Assembly (NCBI GenBank): GCA_021234155.1
Contig: JAJEKV010000020.1
Span: 5,258,563-5,322,562 of the forward strand
Length of the DNA stretch: 64,000 nt
Reading direction: 5' to 3'
From: Isoetes taiwanensis
Lineage: Eukaryota; Streptophyta; Lycopodiopsida; Isoetales; Isoetaceae
The translations under genes and the position numbers were made by a program. A model generated the notes under the pieces. It saw nothing but the letters and a program-made list of their open reading frames with translations, ran no database searches and was not told the DNA's origin. Positions within the stretch are counted from its first letter, which is position 1. Each line of letters begins with the position of its first letter. Positions 21,026-31,572 of this stretch are shown here, in pieces.

Positions 21026-21342
21026 GGGCCCAAAAAAAATTTTAGTTAACACAATTATTAACACAAACCATTGCATTTGACACATTTAAATTAAAATCCC
21101 CCTTAAACCCCCTTTGGTTTGGGTGCATATTCACACGGGGGGTTACGTAGGGCAGCGAGAGCCTCAAAAAATTTACAATACATGTACAAAATTAACACCA
21201 TTAAGTACAATCTCTCAAACCTTATAGTATTTTGCAAACCTTAATATACAATATATAAAAACTTGTACATGCATACCCCACAAACGAGGATCACTATGCA
21301 CGGTCCAGATCTTGGAATAAAGGGCAAATATGCTCATCCGAC
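21026..21342 (+). mobile_element. foldback-MITE copy, one-armed
   Basis: Starts at GGGCCCAAAAAAAATTTTAG and carries the arm block AATCCCCCTTAAACCCCC, TTTGGTTTGGGTGCATATTC, then the centre beginning GTAGGGCAGCGAGAG. It ends in GGGCAAATATGCTCATCCGAC, where the next repeat begins. It has the orientation of the left half of the palindrome at 9974-10925 and lacks the second arm. Confidence 0.85.
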
Positions 21343-21480
21343 TGTAGCATTATAACAGGGGTTTCTTTTTGTGATTTTATACACTTTTTGGCATGGTTTT
21401 CATATGATTTCACGGGCGTATTCACGTGGACGTACTAAACGGTATTTCTAGAGTGCACCCATTTGTTAACCATTGATTTT
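21343..21480 (+). mobile_element. TGTAGCATAATAACAGGGGG repeat family, copy 3
   Basis: Begins TGTAGCATTATAACAGGGG directly where the foldback MITE is cut off. It ends near TCTAGAGTGCACCC and CCATTGATTTTA. Confidence 0.75.
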
Positions 21481-22325
21481 AAAGAAAAGGGAAAATCGTG
21501 TGGTTGTGGGCCTTTTATTGTTTGCATGTTTTTTAGTTTAGGTTTCAAAAAATAGCGTGGCAAGAAAGTAAAGGAAGGCAAAAAATTTTTTGTTTTTTTG
21601 GCAAGAAATGGCGGAACAGACGGCTATGGTGGCGGACGGAATGGAGCTGCTACTTCTTTCTTCTCTTCTTTCTCTTTCATATTCCTTCCCTCCCATTTTT
21701 TCTTGCAGGTGGTGCTGGTGCAGCGGTCTTCTTTCTGGAAGGTACGGAGCAGAGGCGGCATGCAGTGCTATGGCTTTGTTTCGTTTCTTCAAGCAGCAAC
21801 TGATAGAACTGCGTCAATCTGCCCAATCTCTACACTTTGCACCTTATTTTGTGATTCTAATGCTTCAATCTGCTTAGGTTCAATAGATTCAATCTGCCCG
21901 ACTTCTTCAGTGATCAGTGACTGCCATGAAAATAGAACAACATTCTCATCTATAGCTCTATGCTTATCTTTCTCTCTTCCATTCCATGGAACAACAAATC
22001 ACTAGAATGACAAGCTTAGGGCTTCTAGAACTGCATCGGATGGAGCGGAGGAGATATGATTAACTGTCAGGCAGGGTTTTGGCATACGCAAATATTAGGT
22101 TAATATTAGAAAAAGCAAAAAAAAAAAAAAATCAAGGGGGACATGCAAGCGCATTGGAACTCTAGGTTTTCAGGAGCCCCATCGGATCTGCTTCCCCATC
22201 GGACTAAGGCAAGGAACGGTTACAGAAGGAATCGGTTTCTTTCAGATGGACTGCGAGAACAAACTTTAATTGTGCAAAAAGCAGCTTAAGGATTATGTCA
22301 TTCAACATTGCTATTTTCTTTCTGC
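21481..22325. other. intergenic region upstream of the ABCB fragment
   Basis: Short Ser/Phe-rich frames without domain support, and an A14-15 run near 22118. Nothing assigned. Confidence 0.3.
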
Positions 22326-22330
22326 TCCAG

Positions 22331-23150
22331 GTTGAAAAGTTCACTCAGCTTATGACAACATTTTTGGGTGGATTCCTTGTTGCTTTTATCACACGATGGA
22401 AGCTTACACTTGTCATGCTTTCTACGTTGCCACTTATTGTTACTGCTGGAGCCATGATGTCTGCTGTAATTACGAAAATGTCTAGCCGAGGACAAGCTGC
22501 ATATGCAGAAGCAGGGTCAATTGTAGATCAAGTTGTTACTGCAATCAGATCTGTAAGTTCAATTCATCATATGCTTATGGCTAAGGATGATCTTGAAAGC
22601 ATATAATTTGACCTTCACAGGTTGCTTCATTTACTGGGGAGAAAAGAGCAGTAGAAAACTGTGATAAAGCTTTGAAGAAGGCCTATAGTGCTGGTATACA
22701 ACAAGGCATCGCTGCTGGTCTGACTTTGGGTTTCTTATTGTTGATAGTATTTTCAAGCTATGCATTGGCTCTTTGGTATGGATCAAAGCTAGTCCTCAAT
22801 GAGGGATTTTCTGGTGGAACTGTAATGAACGTTATTTTTGCAGTTCTCACAGGAGGCATGTAAGAACTCTTTCAAAAACCCTTTAGCATCTATTCCAAGT
22901 TGACTTCAACTAATAGCGTTAAGATCATGGTAGGGCTTTAGGTCAAACTTCCCCTTGCTTGCATGCATTTGCAGTTGGATGAGCAGCCGCTTATAAGATG
23001 TTTGAAGTCATTCAAAGAATTCCTGAAATAGATGTATGCAAAACGGATGGTGTAACGGTTGAAAATATGAAGGGAAATGTGGAGTTTAGGGATGTCGATT
23101 TTACCTATCCCAACAGACCAGGCTTGATACAGGATCTGGATCTGTACAAA
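22331..23150 (+). pseudogene. ABCB (MDR/P-glycoprotein-type) transporter fragment, three exons
   Basis: ABCB proteins are plasma-membrane ATP-driven exporters (auxin and other substrates). Exon a (about 22331-22552) encodes VEKFTQLMTTFLGGFLVAFI, WKLTLVMLSTLPLI and SRGQAAYAEAGSIVDQVV. Exon b (22621-22862) encodes VASFTGEKRAVENCDKALKK and LALWYGSKLVLNEG. Exon c (about 22940-23150) encodes LGQTSPCLHAFAVG, a TGA where the family has Gln, then AAAYKMFEVIQRIPEIDV and VEFRDVDFTYPNRPG. These are transmembrane helices of the first membrane domain and the linker to the first nucleotide-binding domain. The sequence ends before the Walker A motif. Introns are retained. The stop and truncation make it a pseudogene. 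Confidence 0.9.
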
Positions 23151-23238
23151 TGGTTTCATTTGCCATGTAGATCCTTTTTATTTTTTCTCCTTTCCGAGAT
23201 TATCTATGAAAGTTTAATCTTGCTATCCGGTTATGATT

Positions 23239-23369
23239 CACATGTTGGGAGGCTGTCCATCATTTTTATCCTGGCCCTGATGGTAACATATGCATATACA
23301 TGGACACATGTTGGGAGGCTGTCCATCATTTTTATCCTGACCCTGATGGTAACATATGCATATGCATGG
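23239..23369. repeat. ~68-bp tandem duplication
   Basis: The unit CATGTTGGGAGGCTGTCCAT..ACATATGCATATACATGGACA occurs twice with two or three differences. It lies at the point where the ABCB homology stops. Confidence 0.9.
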
Positions 23370-23699
23370 ACATTAGAAAGTGAAGGTTACGTATTTGCAC
23401 GTTGGAAAGGCACAGATTATTACATGCTTTTAGAAAGAAGATCATAGGAGTTTTCAAACAGATCTAGGTGCGATTATAGAGAACATTTGGAGGCTTTTCA
23501 AAAGATATGTTAACCAATATTTTGTCATACACTCATAGCTCAATGTTAAATCTTTATATCTGGACAAATTGCATGTTCCTCTTGAAACTAATCCAAGTTC
23601 TAGCATAAACCATGCCCTCTTATACATGTGTTCAACTAGAATATCCAAGCTTCTTAGTAATTAATATATAGATCCTTAAAGATTTTGTTAGGGCTCGAA
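23370..23699. other. spacer
   Basis: Nothing recognised; AT-rich. Confidence 0.4.
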
Positions 23700-23990
23700 G
23701 GGCCCAAATTTTTTTTAGTATAACAACCAACACATAACTATCATTAACATTAATTAACACAAACCATTGGGTCCAACACATTTAAATTAAAATCCCCCTT
23801 AAAACCCCTTTGGTTTGGGTGCATATTCACACGGGGGGTGACTTCCGGGCAACGAGAGCTGTTGGATAGGCATATTCACCCCTTATTCCTTAATGTACAC
23901 CGTACACAAAGTTCCTCGTTTGTGGGGTATGGATGTACAGAATTTGTTATACGGTATAACAAGATTTGCATTACATAGGTTTACAAGACA
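23700..23990 (-). mobile_element. foldback-MITE copy, one-armed, opposite orientation
   Basis: The arm block AATCCCCCTTAAAACCCC, GGTGCATATTCACACGG is followed by the reverse complement of the palindrome's centre (GAGCTGTTGGATAGGCATAT, CCCCTTATTCCTTAAT, CTCGTTTGTGGGGTATG). It therefore corresponds to the right half of the element at 9974-10925 read on the other strand. The second arm is missing here as well. Confidence 0.85.
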
Positions 23991-24512
23991 TTTCCTAAAC
24001 TAAAAATATGAATAGGTTTCGAAGACATTTGGATCTATAAAATATAAGAATATTCTAAACTAAAAATGTGAATAGGTTTCGAAGACATTTTGACCTATAA
24101 AATATGAGAGAAAAATAAACGGCATAAACATGGATGTGCATGTCCACCATTACTGCATATACACTCACCATTGATCTTTCTAATTCACAATGAATAGAAC
24201 ATCGTTCTTTATTATTACAATCATCGATTTATGTATGTCGTCAATGCCTCAATCAAAGCATGCAGTATGCTAGAAGTGTCTCTGTCACACATCTATCTAC
24301 TTCATATCATAATGCATCTCACCATGTAGCTCAAGACGTCTTCTTTGGCATTTCTATTACATAACAAAGCAACACAAAACATGCAAATCCCCGTCACACC
24401 CACATCCACACTCATATCCACACCTTCCTTTCAAGTTCATGTCAAATGCAAAGATCACCACAATCTTTACTCTAGCACACAATCAAACACTACCCTCTCA
24501 AATTGTACTAAA
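23991..24512. other. probable Helitron interior
   Basis: Contains a duplicated TCTAAACTAAAAATGTGAATAGG-type block (about 23996-24040 and 24054-24100) and simple AC-rich sequence leading into the Helitron-like end at 24540. No ORF recognised. Confidence 0.35.
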
Positions 24513-24540
24513 GCCCGGCAACGCCGGGCACCATAACTAG
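24513..24540 (+). mobile_element. Helitron 3' end
   Basis: A GC hairpin GCCCGGCAACGCCGGGC (24513-24529) is followed by seven bases and CTAG (24537-24540), then T. Hairpin plus CTRR followed by T is the defining 3' terminus of Helitrons. The 5' TC end was not located. Confidence 0.8.
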
Positions 24541-25367
24541 TATTAATAAAAGCTCCTTTATTAAGTTCATCAATCCTACAACAAAGTGCATACCTATGGC
24601 TGCAAACAAAAACTCCCCGATTCCTTGCTTAAATTGTCGCTTGAAATTCATCTGCTAGATAGAGCACAACAAAGGTTGAGATAGTCGAAGATAAATTTCC
24701 ATCGATCTTTCAAATTTCCTAAAAAAAACTGATTAAGGCAAAATAAGTTTCCGAATATCAAAGAAATTATTTGGCATCCAAAAGGCCAAAAACCTTAGTG
24801 TGACACGCCTAGGGGGTTGCAGTGTAAGTTAACGATCCTTATTTTGTTAACTTTTGGTTACAAATATTTAGTTATGGAAAAGAAATGCAATGGTTGGAAA
24901 TCAAATCGGATACGGTTTACCAGGCATGATAGATATTTGTAGTAAGAATAGGAAAAAATATCTGAATTCGAATAGCTCGAGGAGATGATTAGGCCAAGAA
25001 TCTGTAGAAATAAAAAGATACTTCTTATACTTGGGGATCGACTTCTAGAAAAGGAAAGATAGCTTTTATTTATAGCTATTAGCATAATATTTACAAGAAA
25101 TTTATCGCGGCGGCCAACATTTCTGGTTCCAAACATATGAGGTTGGACCACTATTAATGTCCAACTTGTTAAGACAATGCCTGCCTAGTAATAGATTTTG
25201 TTTATTCGCAACTATGCAAAACACACTCGGTGTTCAAGATTCCTTCATCTCTCTTAAAAGTGGATTATAAATGTTTAACGCATGATAAAGATTCCTTCAT
25301 CTCTCCAAAAAATGGACTATATCATGAATATTTCTCTAGAATTGTTCATACTTCATGTTAATTTTGT
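24541..25367. other. intergenic sequence with a GC-rich half-hairpin
   Basis: Holds TTACAAGAAATTTATCGCGG and CGGCCAACATTTCT at 25090-25125, one half of a hairpin family also at 31523 and 43746. A stretch near 24720-24790 resembles 32090-32165 (AAAACTGAT.AAGGCAAAAT), so an unclassified interspersed repeat is present. Confidence 0.5.
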
Positions 25368-25759
25368 AAAGGTAACATTATTTTTTTTTTTATGAACATG
25401 GACCTTTATTACTCAAAAGAATACACAGAGTATATGGGGGACTCAAAACCCAGTGGAGAAGATATCCACTAGAGCAACACTACCCACCACATACATAACA
25501 TAGAAAAGCAGAGAACACAAATCACCATGAGCACAACTGTTTGCTATGAGTAGGTGTGAATCTGAAGATATTGCTCCCAAATGACACTTTTGATGTCATC
25601 CTTTAAGGAAGAACACTTGTATGCCTTCACAATGCGACTACGGGCATCGCTAAGCACTTGCTATCTGAAAAGAGCTGTCCCTTGAAGATGAGGAGATTTT
25701 GTCTCTTCCAGATGGACCAGATGATCCAAGCAAATGCGAAGTGGAAAGGTAACATTATT
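25368..25759 (-). mobile_element. 5'-truncated LINE insertion
   Basis: A poly(T) run (25381-25391, poly(A) on the minus strand) is followed by the C-terminal tail of a LINE ORF2. On the minus strand this reads FAFAWIIWSIWKRQNLLIF then KGQLF, the usual 'W.IWK.RN..IF' end of plant L1 reverse-transcriptase proteins. The whole is flanked by the 15-bp target duplication AAAGGTAACATTATT (25368-25382 and 25745-25759). Poly(A) tail, 5' truncation and a long target duplication together mark target-primed reverse transcription. The insert is only about 360 bp. Confidence 0.93.
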
Positions 25760-26500
25760 GTCATGACAGGCCAAAAAAGAAAAGAAAAAAAAAAATAAAG
25801 CCCCTAATAAACATGTGCTTGGTGGTGCGTGGAAGTACCATATGTAGAGCCGTGATATGTAGAGGTTTGATCCTATATGTCACATAAAATGTCATAACAA
25901 AAGCGAGATTGCATGCAATGAATAGGGCTTGATCTATAATAGCTCATATGGGTAAGATCTAAAGCATCTGCTCTTTGAGACCAAGTCCAAGCTGACATTT
26001 GGGGAATGAGCACCCTTGCCTATGTTATGTTGCTCATAGAATCTTTATGCAAAGTATTAACATTGGCTTGCAATTGTAACATGGATATGGACTTCACTAT
26101 TCTAAAGCATGTAGCCAACCTAATTCGTCTACATTGCTTCTAGCATGATTTATGGACTCCTATGCTCGTATCACATCAAACCCATTGGTATTTGCAATTC
26201 CTTATTGAATTGGGCTCCCACGATGCTCATATAATCTCAAACCCATTGGTTTGGTCGATATAACAAAATATAACATTACAAACATCAAGAGTTTCAAGAT
26301 GATAATTTTAATACTTGGGGTGTATTATCATTTGGGGTGTCTATTAATTTTTTTTGACCATCCGATGCTGGCATATTTCACAGCATATTCCATGGGGCGC
26401 AATTCTAGCCCTCAAGTGCAAGTCAAGATGGGGTCAAATAGCCTCTATTTGACCCGATTTCTAAGGAGGCACCTAAAATATAAAACCAATAGTTCTTATA
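25760..26500. other. AT-rich intergenic sequence
   Basis: No supported gene. A short hydrophobic ORF (26251-26601) has no recognisable domain. Confidence 0.35.
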
Positions 26501-26789
26501 TAACTCAATTCCGGATCCCTGATACAGCTCAGACTTGCAACCAGATGAACCAGCCTTTCAAAGTTCTGCAACAAGCTTTTCTCTGTTTTTCCAGCAAATA
26601 GCTCGTTCACTATGCGTTTATTTTACCAACATGCATAAAGAAGTCCGCCATAGCTGTGGCCTACAAGAGCAACCTGCCATTTCCAAAGAATACAGGCTTC
26701 TCAGATTCGTCACAGAGGGGCCGATTTCTAAGAAGGTTCCTAAAAAATAAAAGCAATGATTTCTTATGTAAGTAATTTTGGATCCCTGA

Positions 26790-26920
26790 TACAGCTCCGA
26801 CTTGCAACAGACCAGGGCTTGGGGAATCGAACCCCAACAAGAATCCTATGCCCTTGGCTTACCCGATGAACCAGCCTCTGACAATCTTCAACAAGCGCTC
26901 TAAGCCCTGCAAAACACAGA
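26790..26920 (-). mobile_element. tRNA-derived SINE-like element
   Basis: On the minus strand a D-arm-like GGTTCATCGGGTAAGCC precedes a perfect T arm GGGGTTCGATTCCCC (26822-26852 region). The flanks GATCCCTGATACAGCTC and GATGAACCAGCCT also occur at 26515-26560 without the tRNA-like core, so a family of related insertions or a deletion derivative lies next door. It is not a standard tRNA cloverleaf. Confidence 0.6.
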
Positions 26921-27447
26921 CTATCTAAAAACCCTCAAGGCAGATGCAGAGCATTTCCGGCTAAATACAGATGCGGCAAACCCTCAAGGCAGATGCGCCC
27001 TTCCGCGGAGCCCTGTTTAACCTACGTCAGGGAGATGCGCAACTATCCGAAGGTGCAACCAGGATCCAGACTTAGAAGAGCCCTAACAGGGTTTTCGTCT
27101 AATCGCACGAAAAGCGCAAGCCTGGCTATGGCCAAACATGGCAACTGAAGCTATGGCTTCTGGAACAACAAAAACAGAAAAAAACTACAGAAAGAAAAAC
27201 ATGCAACTGAAGCTATGGCTTCCGGCAAAAGCCTGGCCGCCTCCACAGGAGTTGTCGCCGCCTTCCTACCCAAAACGTCAAGGTAAGTTAGTCTTCATTC
27301 TTGTTTGGTATTCAATGAGAACTCGCCATGTGGCGATCATACTAATCAGGAATGACAAATGGGTAGATCATTCTTGACGAACCTGAGACAGCCAGTCTGT
27401 CGAAGCTCATCTGCCGAAACTCATCTGTTGAAGCTTACCTTGACGTC

Positions 27448-27594
27448 GTGGAGCGTCAACAATTCGCAGATTCCTGCTCTGGAATGGGAGCTGGCCACCG
27501 GCAACAGGCAGTCGCGCCTACCCGGCGCTCCTGGCTGCTGCCGGTGGCCAGCTCCCATTCCAGAGTAGGAATCTGCTCATTGTTGCCGCTCCAC
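27448..27594. repeat. 147-bp foldback with 56-bp arms
   Basis: The left arm (27448-27503) ends CTGGAATGGGAGCTGGCC and ACCGGCA. The right arm (27539-27594) begins TGCCGGTGGCCAGCTCCC and carries the complement. The inner 37 bp pair with one mismatch and the outer 20 bp pair with a few. The 35-nt loop is GC-rich. It could be a plant MIR-type precursor or a small inverted-repeat element. The right arm contains CUCCCAUUCC, the 3' ending typical of the miR482/2118 superfamily, but the 5' part differs from the members I know. Confidence 0.85.
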
Positions 27595-28251
27595 ATAACG
27601 TAACAATAAAAATAGAAAAAAAAAAACAGAACGAAAGAATAATGCTCTTATTCGGAATCCACTATGCCAGCATCAGCAAACTACGTATTTTCATATGAAT
27701 ACACCAAAATATCTTAGACAATCTTATGTAATAAATGTACGTTTTCTAATTTCGGCCACATTATAGCAACATAAGTAAACAAATGGTCTTATTGAAAGAG
27801 ACCAGATAAATATCAAATTTTAATCAATGGAATTTTGCAAAATTTTATCTCAACACCATGTTAGATTCAGAGGAGCAATTGTCCGTGGCTGCATACAAAT
27901 CCTGCTCGCAGTTGGCAGTTCGGCTGGATCTGCATGCGGTAGTTGCCAGCAGGAATAAATTGTTTTCATGATATCCTTTATCTTCTAGAAGTGCCAGACC
28001 CTAACCTCAGACTATGAGCTTGAAATTCTCGAATTACATTTGCATTTGTCCCTGTGTATGCTAATACAGGATGCATGGTCAACCATGTCCGTGGTTGGTT
28101 ATGGACCAAATTAGGCATAATAGTAGTCCTGTCATAAGTAGTCCGTCATAAGAAAAGAATAGGCAAATGCCTCACATCAGAGCCTGAAGGAAAAAATTGT
28201 CAGCAAATCTATGTGGCATCGATCATCTAATGAATACTACGGACAAAATCC
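27595..28251. other. intergenic sequence
   Basis: No gene seen. AT-rich, with single unassigned short ORFs. Confidence 0.4.
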
Positions 28252-28470
28252 AGGCACTGGGCAGGCGTCAGCCCCCATACATGGTCTTACGACTTTGCGG
28301 AGACCTGTGTTTTTGGTAAACAGTCGCCTGGGCCTGGTCACTGCGACCTCCTTTGTGAGAAGGTACCCCTTCTCCCGAAGTTACGGGGCTATTTTGCCGA
28401 GTTCCTTAGAGAGAGTTGTCTCGCGCCCCTAGGTATTCTCTACCTACCTACCTGTGTCGGTTTCGGTAGT
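28252..28470 (-). pseudogene. rrn23: chloroplast 23S rRNA fragment in nuclear DNA (NUPT)
   Basis: The minus strand matches an internal part of plastid 23S rRNA: ACCAAAAACACAGGTCTCCG, AGACCATGTATGGGGGCTGA, CGGGAGAAGGGGTACCTTCT and GGTAGGTAGAGAATACCTAG are well-known plastid/bacterial 23S segments. About 220 bp are present. It is a plastid-to-nucleus transfer, not a functional rRNA gene. Confidence 0.93.
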
Positions 28471-28481
28471 ATGAGGTACGT

Positions 28482-28685
28482 AATTTAACAATTCCACCGC
28501 AAAGTTTGATCTTGGTTCAGAACAATCAACATGTAGAATCAAAACAAGTTATTGCGGAGGTTCATGTTACAACATCCACTTCAAAAGAAAGAATTAAAAA
28601 ATCTTTTTATTCCAGCTTGGATGGGGAGATGCACTGGGGTGCGAAGGTGCGTCACAACCCTGAGCATGTACATATCTCAAAAAAA
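28482..28685 (+). pseudogene. rpoC2: chloroplast rpoC2 fragment in nuclear DNA (NUPT)
   Basis: The + strand encodes IPPQSLILVQNNQHVESKQ, VIAEVHVTTSTSKERIKKS and GEMHWGAKVRHNPEHVH. This is an internal segment of the plastid RNA polymerase beta'' subunit ('LFVQNNQYVESEQVIAE..', 'GEMHWST'). It starts about 12 bp after the 23S fragment. The two genes are far apart in plastid genomes, so the insertion is a joined mosaic. Substitutions such as HWGAKV for HWST.V suggest an old copy. What follows to 28910 keeps an open frame, but I cannot assign it. Confidence 0.9.
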
Positions 28686-28910
28686 ATGGAGAATGCATTT
28701 GCAATTGTAAGGATTCTTGTAATAAAGCTTTACGTCTTCGAGCACGTATGGATCCTAATATCAGGTTCCGACGAAAATCTGGTTGTGTTGCGAAACTTTT
28801 CACAAACCTATGTCATAAAAGCAACTAGTTTTCAATATCCGCAAGGGGCAATTGATTTTGCTAGGCACACAGGAATGAGACAGTTCGGTGGTCTAGTTGA
28901 AAAAATATAA

Positions 28911-29979
28911 AAACCTGTCTGTAAGGCCATATCTATTAAATCCAAAAAAGAAAAGAAAGGAGAAAACATGAAACTTCTTGCTGCCATAGCTGTAGCTAGA
29001 AAACAGCTTAACCAGGGCTTAAAACCATCATATAAGATGATGTTCCTGGAAATCGGCATGTTCTGCTTCATCTTTGGTCATCTTGATCCTGCTCTTGTCG
29101 GCATGTCTACACATCCAACAAACCCTCTGTTATGTTTTAAAAGCTTTCCAAATGAGCTCAAAATGAGCATCTTTGATTAAAACCATTGTAGGCCAGTTGG
29201 CTAGTCCTTAAGGTTGTTGTCTTGAAGACCTAGGTTTAATCCATCATAGAACACTCATGCTGCATAAATGCTCAATTTTGCCCTTTTCCGATACAATTCC
29301 TCCTTTTTGTATGCATAGGTTTCTCTATTAGGTCTTTGTATTTTTTTATTTTTTGGTGAAGTCAAATTCCTTTACATTCATGTTTTTCTAAACTATATAA
29401 TTGCTATAGGTTACCTTAAGAATATTTTCTTATATTCCTTCCTATCGAAGTGACACGTCTCTAAGCCTGTCCGGGGGAAAAAATTAGCAAAATAAAAAAT
29501 TGCAAATACCAAGGGCGATAAATTTCCAGCCCTGCTTGCTTCCGCCGCACTACCGGAGATGGCTTAGAGGAGATGGTGTGCCCGGCAGAGAAGTCGGATC
29601 GAGAAGCTACAGCGATGTCCGAAGAAGAGATGCAGCAGTTTCACCAGGCGTAAAAAACTCTTAAGGTTTTCTTTCTTCCTGATATTTGCAAGCTCAAAGT
29701 TTTCATGAAGCAAGGAACTTGCATCTATTTAAATCTCAACCTTAAAGAAGAGCAAAATCATCAGCCTTAGGAACAAAAAAATCCGAAGGGGTACAACAGC
29801 AAATGAAAATGCAGGAACCATGCCTGGCGATGGAATTGGAACCATACCGGTCGCCATAAAAGAAGGGGGCCGAAAAACCTGATTTGGATTGGACGAATGA
29901 TATGGATGTTATGCTGATGGATTTCAAGACAACATCAAACTCATTTCATTCAACACTTAACACAACTTAGATTACAGAT
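28911..29979. other. intergenic sequence with a weak tRNA-like unit
   Basis: At 29186-29245 GGCCAGTTGGCTAG and GACCTAGGTTTAATCC resemble A and B boxes, and may be a degenerate SINE. A short ATG frame at 29574-29652 (MVCPAEKSDREATAMSEEE) could be an exon remnant but has no support. Confidence 0.35.
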
Positions 29980-30394
29980 TAGGATCGCCGTATTCCTACT
30001 CCGGGATGTGGTAAACCCGGACACATGTCCGGGTTGAACACTGCTGCTCAGTTTCAAGCTCAAAAGACAACAGTTTTTGCATGTTTTTTCACTGATCTTG
30101 GTTGATCCGTGCTCAAATCATCTGCTCCCTTAATAGAATGAGGTTTTTAGGGGTTGGCAAGGCGATTCCAATGGTGTTTGCACCAGATTAAACCGTTCAA
30201 GAAGCTGATTGCAAGCTCTATTCAAAGATCAGCATGCCAAAATACAGTCCCACGCTCAGTCCGCCGCGTGGTTATCCCGGCCAAAAAACAGTGGTTAGCT
30301 CGGACAAAAGTGTGGTAAGCTCGGACATATCAGTGGTTAACCCGGACATGTGTCCGGGTTTACCACATCCCGGAGTAGGAATACGGCGCTCCTA
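29980..30394. mobile_element. MITE with ~60-bp terminal inverted repeats
   Basis: The left end TAGGATCGCCGTATTCCTAC..CCCGGACACATGTCCGGG pairs with the right end CCCGGACATGTGTCCGGG..GTAGGAATACGGCGCTCCTA over about 60 bp. A 5-bp duplication CAGAT flanks it (29975-29979 and 30395-30399). The subterminal part has several CGGACA/TGTCCG motifs (CTCGGACAAAAG, CTCGGACATATC). There is no coding capacity. The superfamily is not certain from these features. Confidence 0.92.
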
Positions 30395-31199
30395 CAGATT
30401 ATATCACAGCTTGCCCGTGATTTTGCAAAAAGTTCGCTTGAATTGGATTTGCTGCGGCGAATTCTGCTGGAATTGTTCGAAGTAAGTGCGCTTAGTCCTT
30501 CTTTGTTTGCAATTTAGATATAGAGTATCCTCGTCTAGTTTTCAATTGCAGAACCAACGTGATGTGGGTCTCTAAAAGGCCTTATTTCTTCAGCGTTATA
30601 GGCTCTGCAAGGATTTTAGACCTCATCCATTAGCACGTTTCTCAGATCTTAGCTTTGTTTCTCGAATCTTAAGCTTTGAGCAAACAACATCACTCACAAC
30701 AGGAGAATGAAGCGTTAAAGATTGAGCAAAAAATCAAGACTGGCATTCGCCATATCCTGCTGCCATATCCTGCTAGAAGCTTCTGATAGTATGTAGACGC
30801 CTTATAGTAAATCCATTGCAGCTGGGCAAAGGAAAACCACACAAGCCCACTGATATGTGAATCTAAACAAAATGACAAAATCTTATCTGATAGGGTTGAA
30901 TCCTACTGTAGAACCGAACAATCCCTTTGCAGGTCCAATTTCCTTTGGAGATCCAATTTTGGGCCTCCCCAGGAATCCGGATAGATCGGTTAAATTAGTA
31001 TATGGCATTCTCTGCATGGTGCGCGCTGGGCTTTGCTTTCGCAGGTACAGATTTGCTGTTGGGTCTAACTATGACGGCGCCATGGCTGCTATTGTAATTC
31101 TGAGGGATACTGGGTGATGGTATCTCCTTTTTGAGGTTCCCATTGCTTTTTTCAACCTATTTATTTTCAACCTATCTATTTAACGCTCTAATTATTGTT
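30395..31199. other. intergenic sequence
   Basis: An ORF at 30857-31117 shows no domain. Nothing else recognised. Confidence 0.35.
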
Positions 31200-31440
31200 T
31201 ATTCCAAGTGGCCATTACACAAAGAACAACTAAGTTAAATAGGTTCCAATGTCGAGTTGTGCGTTACGCATTGCCATTTGAAATTGTTGGATGTGCCTAG
31301 AAAATGGAAAGTCACTTAAAAAAATATTCCAAGTTGCCATTAGACAAAGAAGAACTAAGATAGGTTCCAATCTTGAGTCATGCGTTAAGCATTGCCATTT
31401 GAAATTATTGGATGTGCCTGGAAAATGGAAAGTCGATTTG
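31200..31440. repeat. ~123-bp tandem duplication
   Basis: Copies at about 31203-31315 and 31326-31436 share CATTGCCATTTGAAATT, TTGGATGTGCCT and GAAAATGGAAAGTC. Confidence 0.88.
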
Positions 31441-31522
31441 TTTTTCCATATTGATGCACTATGTAGAAGATGATTAAGAAAATAAGAAAATTGATTTGAT
31501 TCTCTAAATAGAAGGTGTGGAA

Positions 31523-31572
31523 AAGAGAAATGTTCGCGGTGGCCTTGGCCGCCGCGATAAATTTCTTGTAAT
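31523..31572. repeat. GC-rich hairpin of the CGCGGCGGCC family
   Basis: AGAGAAATGTTCGCGGTGGC followed by CTTGGCCGCCGCGATAAATT and TCTTGTAATATT. It is related to 43746-43794 and, in opposite orientation, to 25090-25125. Confidence 0.75.

Noticed and set aside
26790-26920. Functional tRNA gene (perfect T arm)
   Set aside because: No 7-bp acceptor stem or anticodon arm of normal length could be drawn; SINE-like flanks repeat nearby.
28252-28470. Functional 23S rRNA gene
   Set aside because: Only about 220 bp are present, joined to an unrelated plastid gene piece; this is a nuclear plastid insertion.
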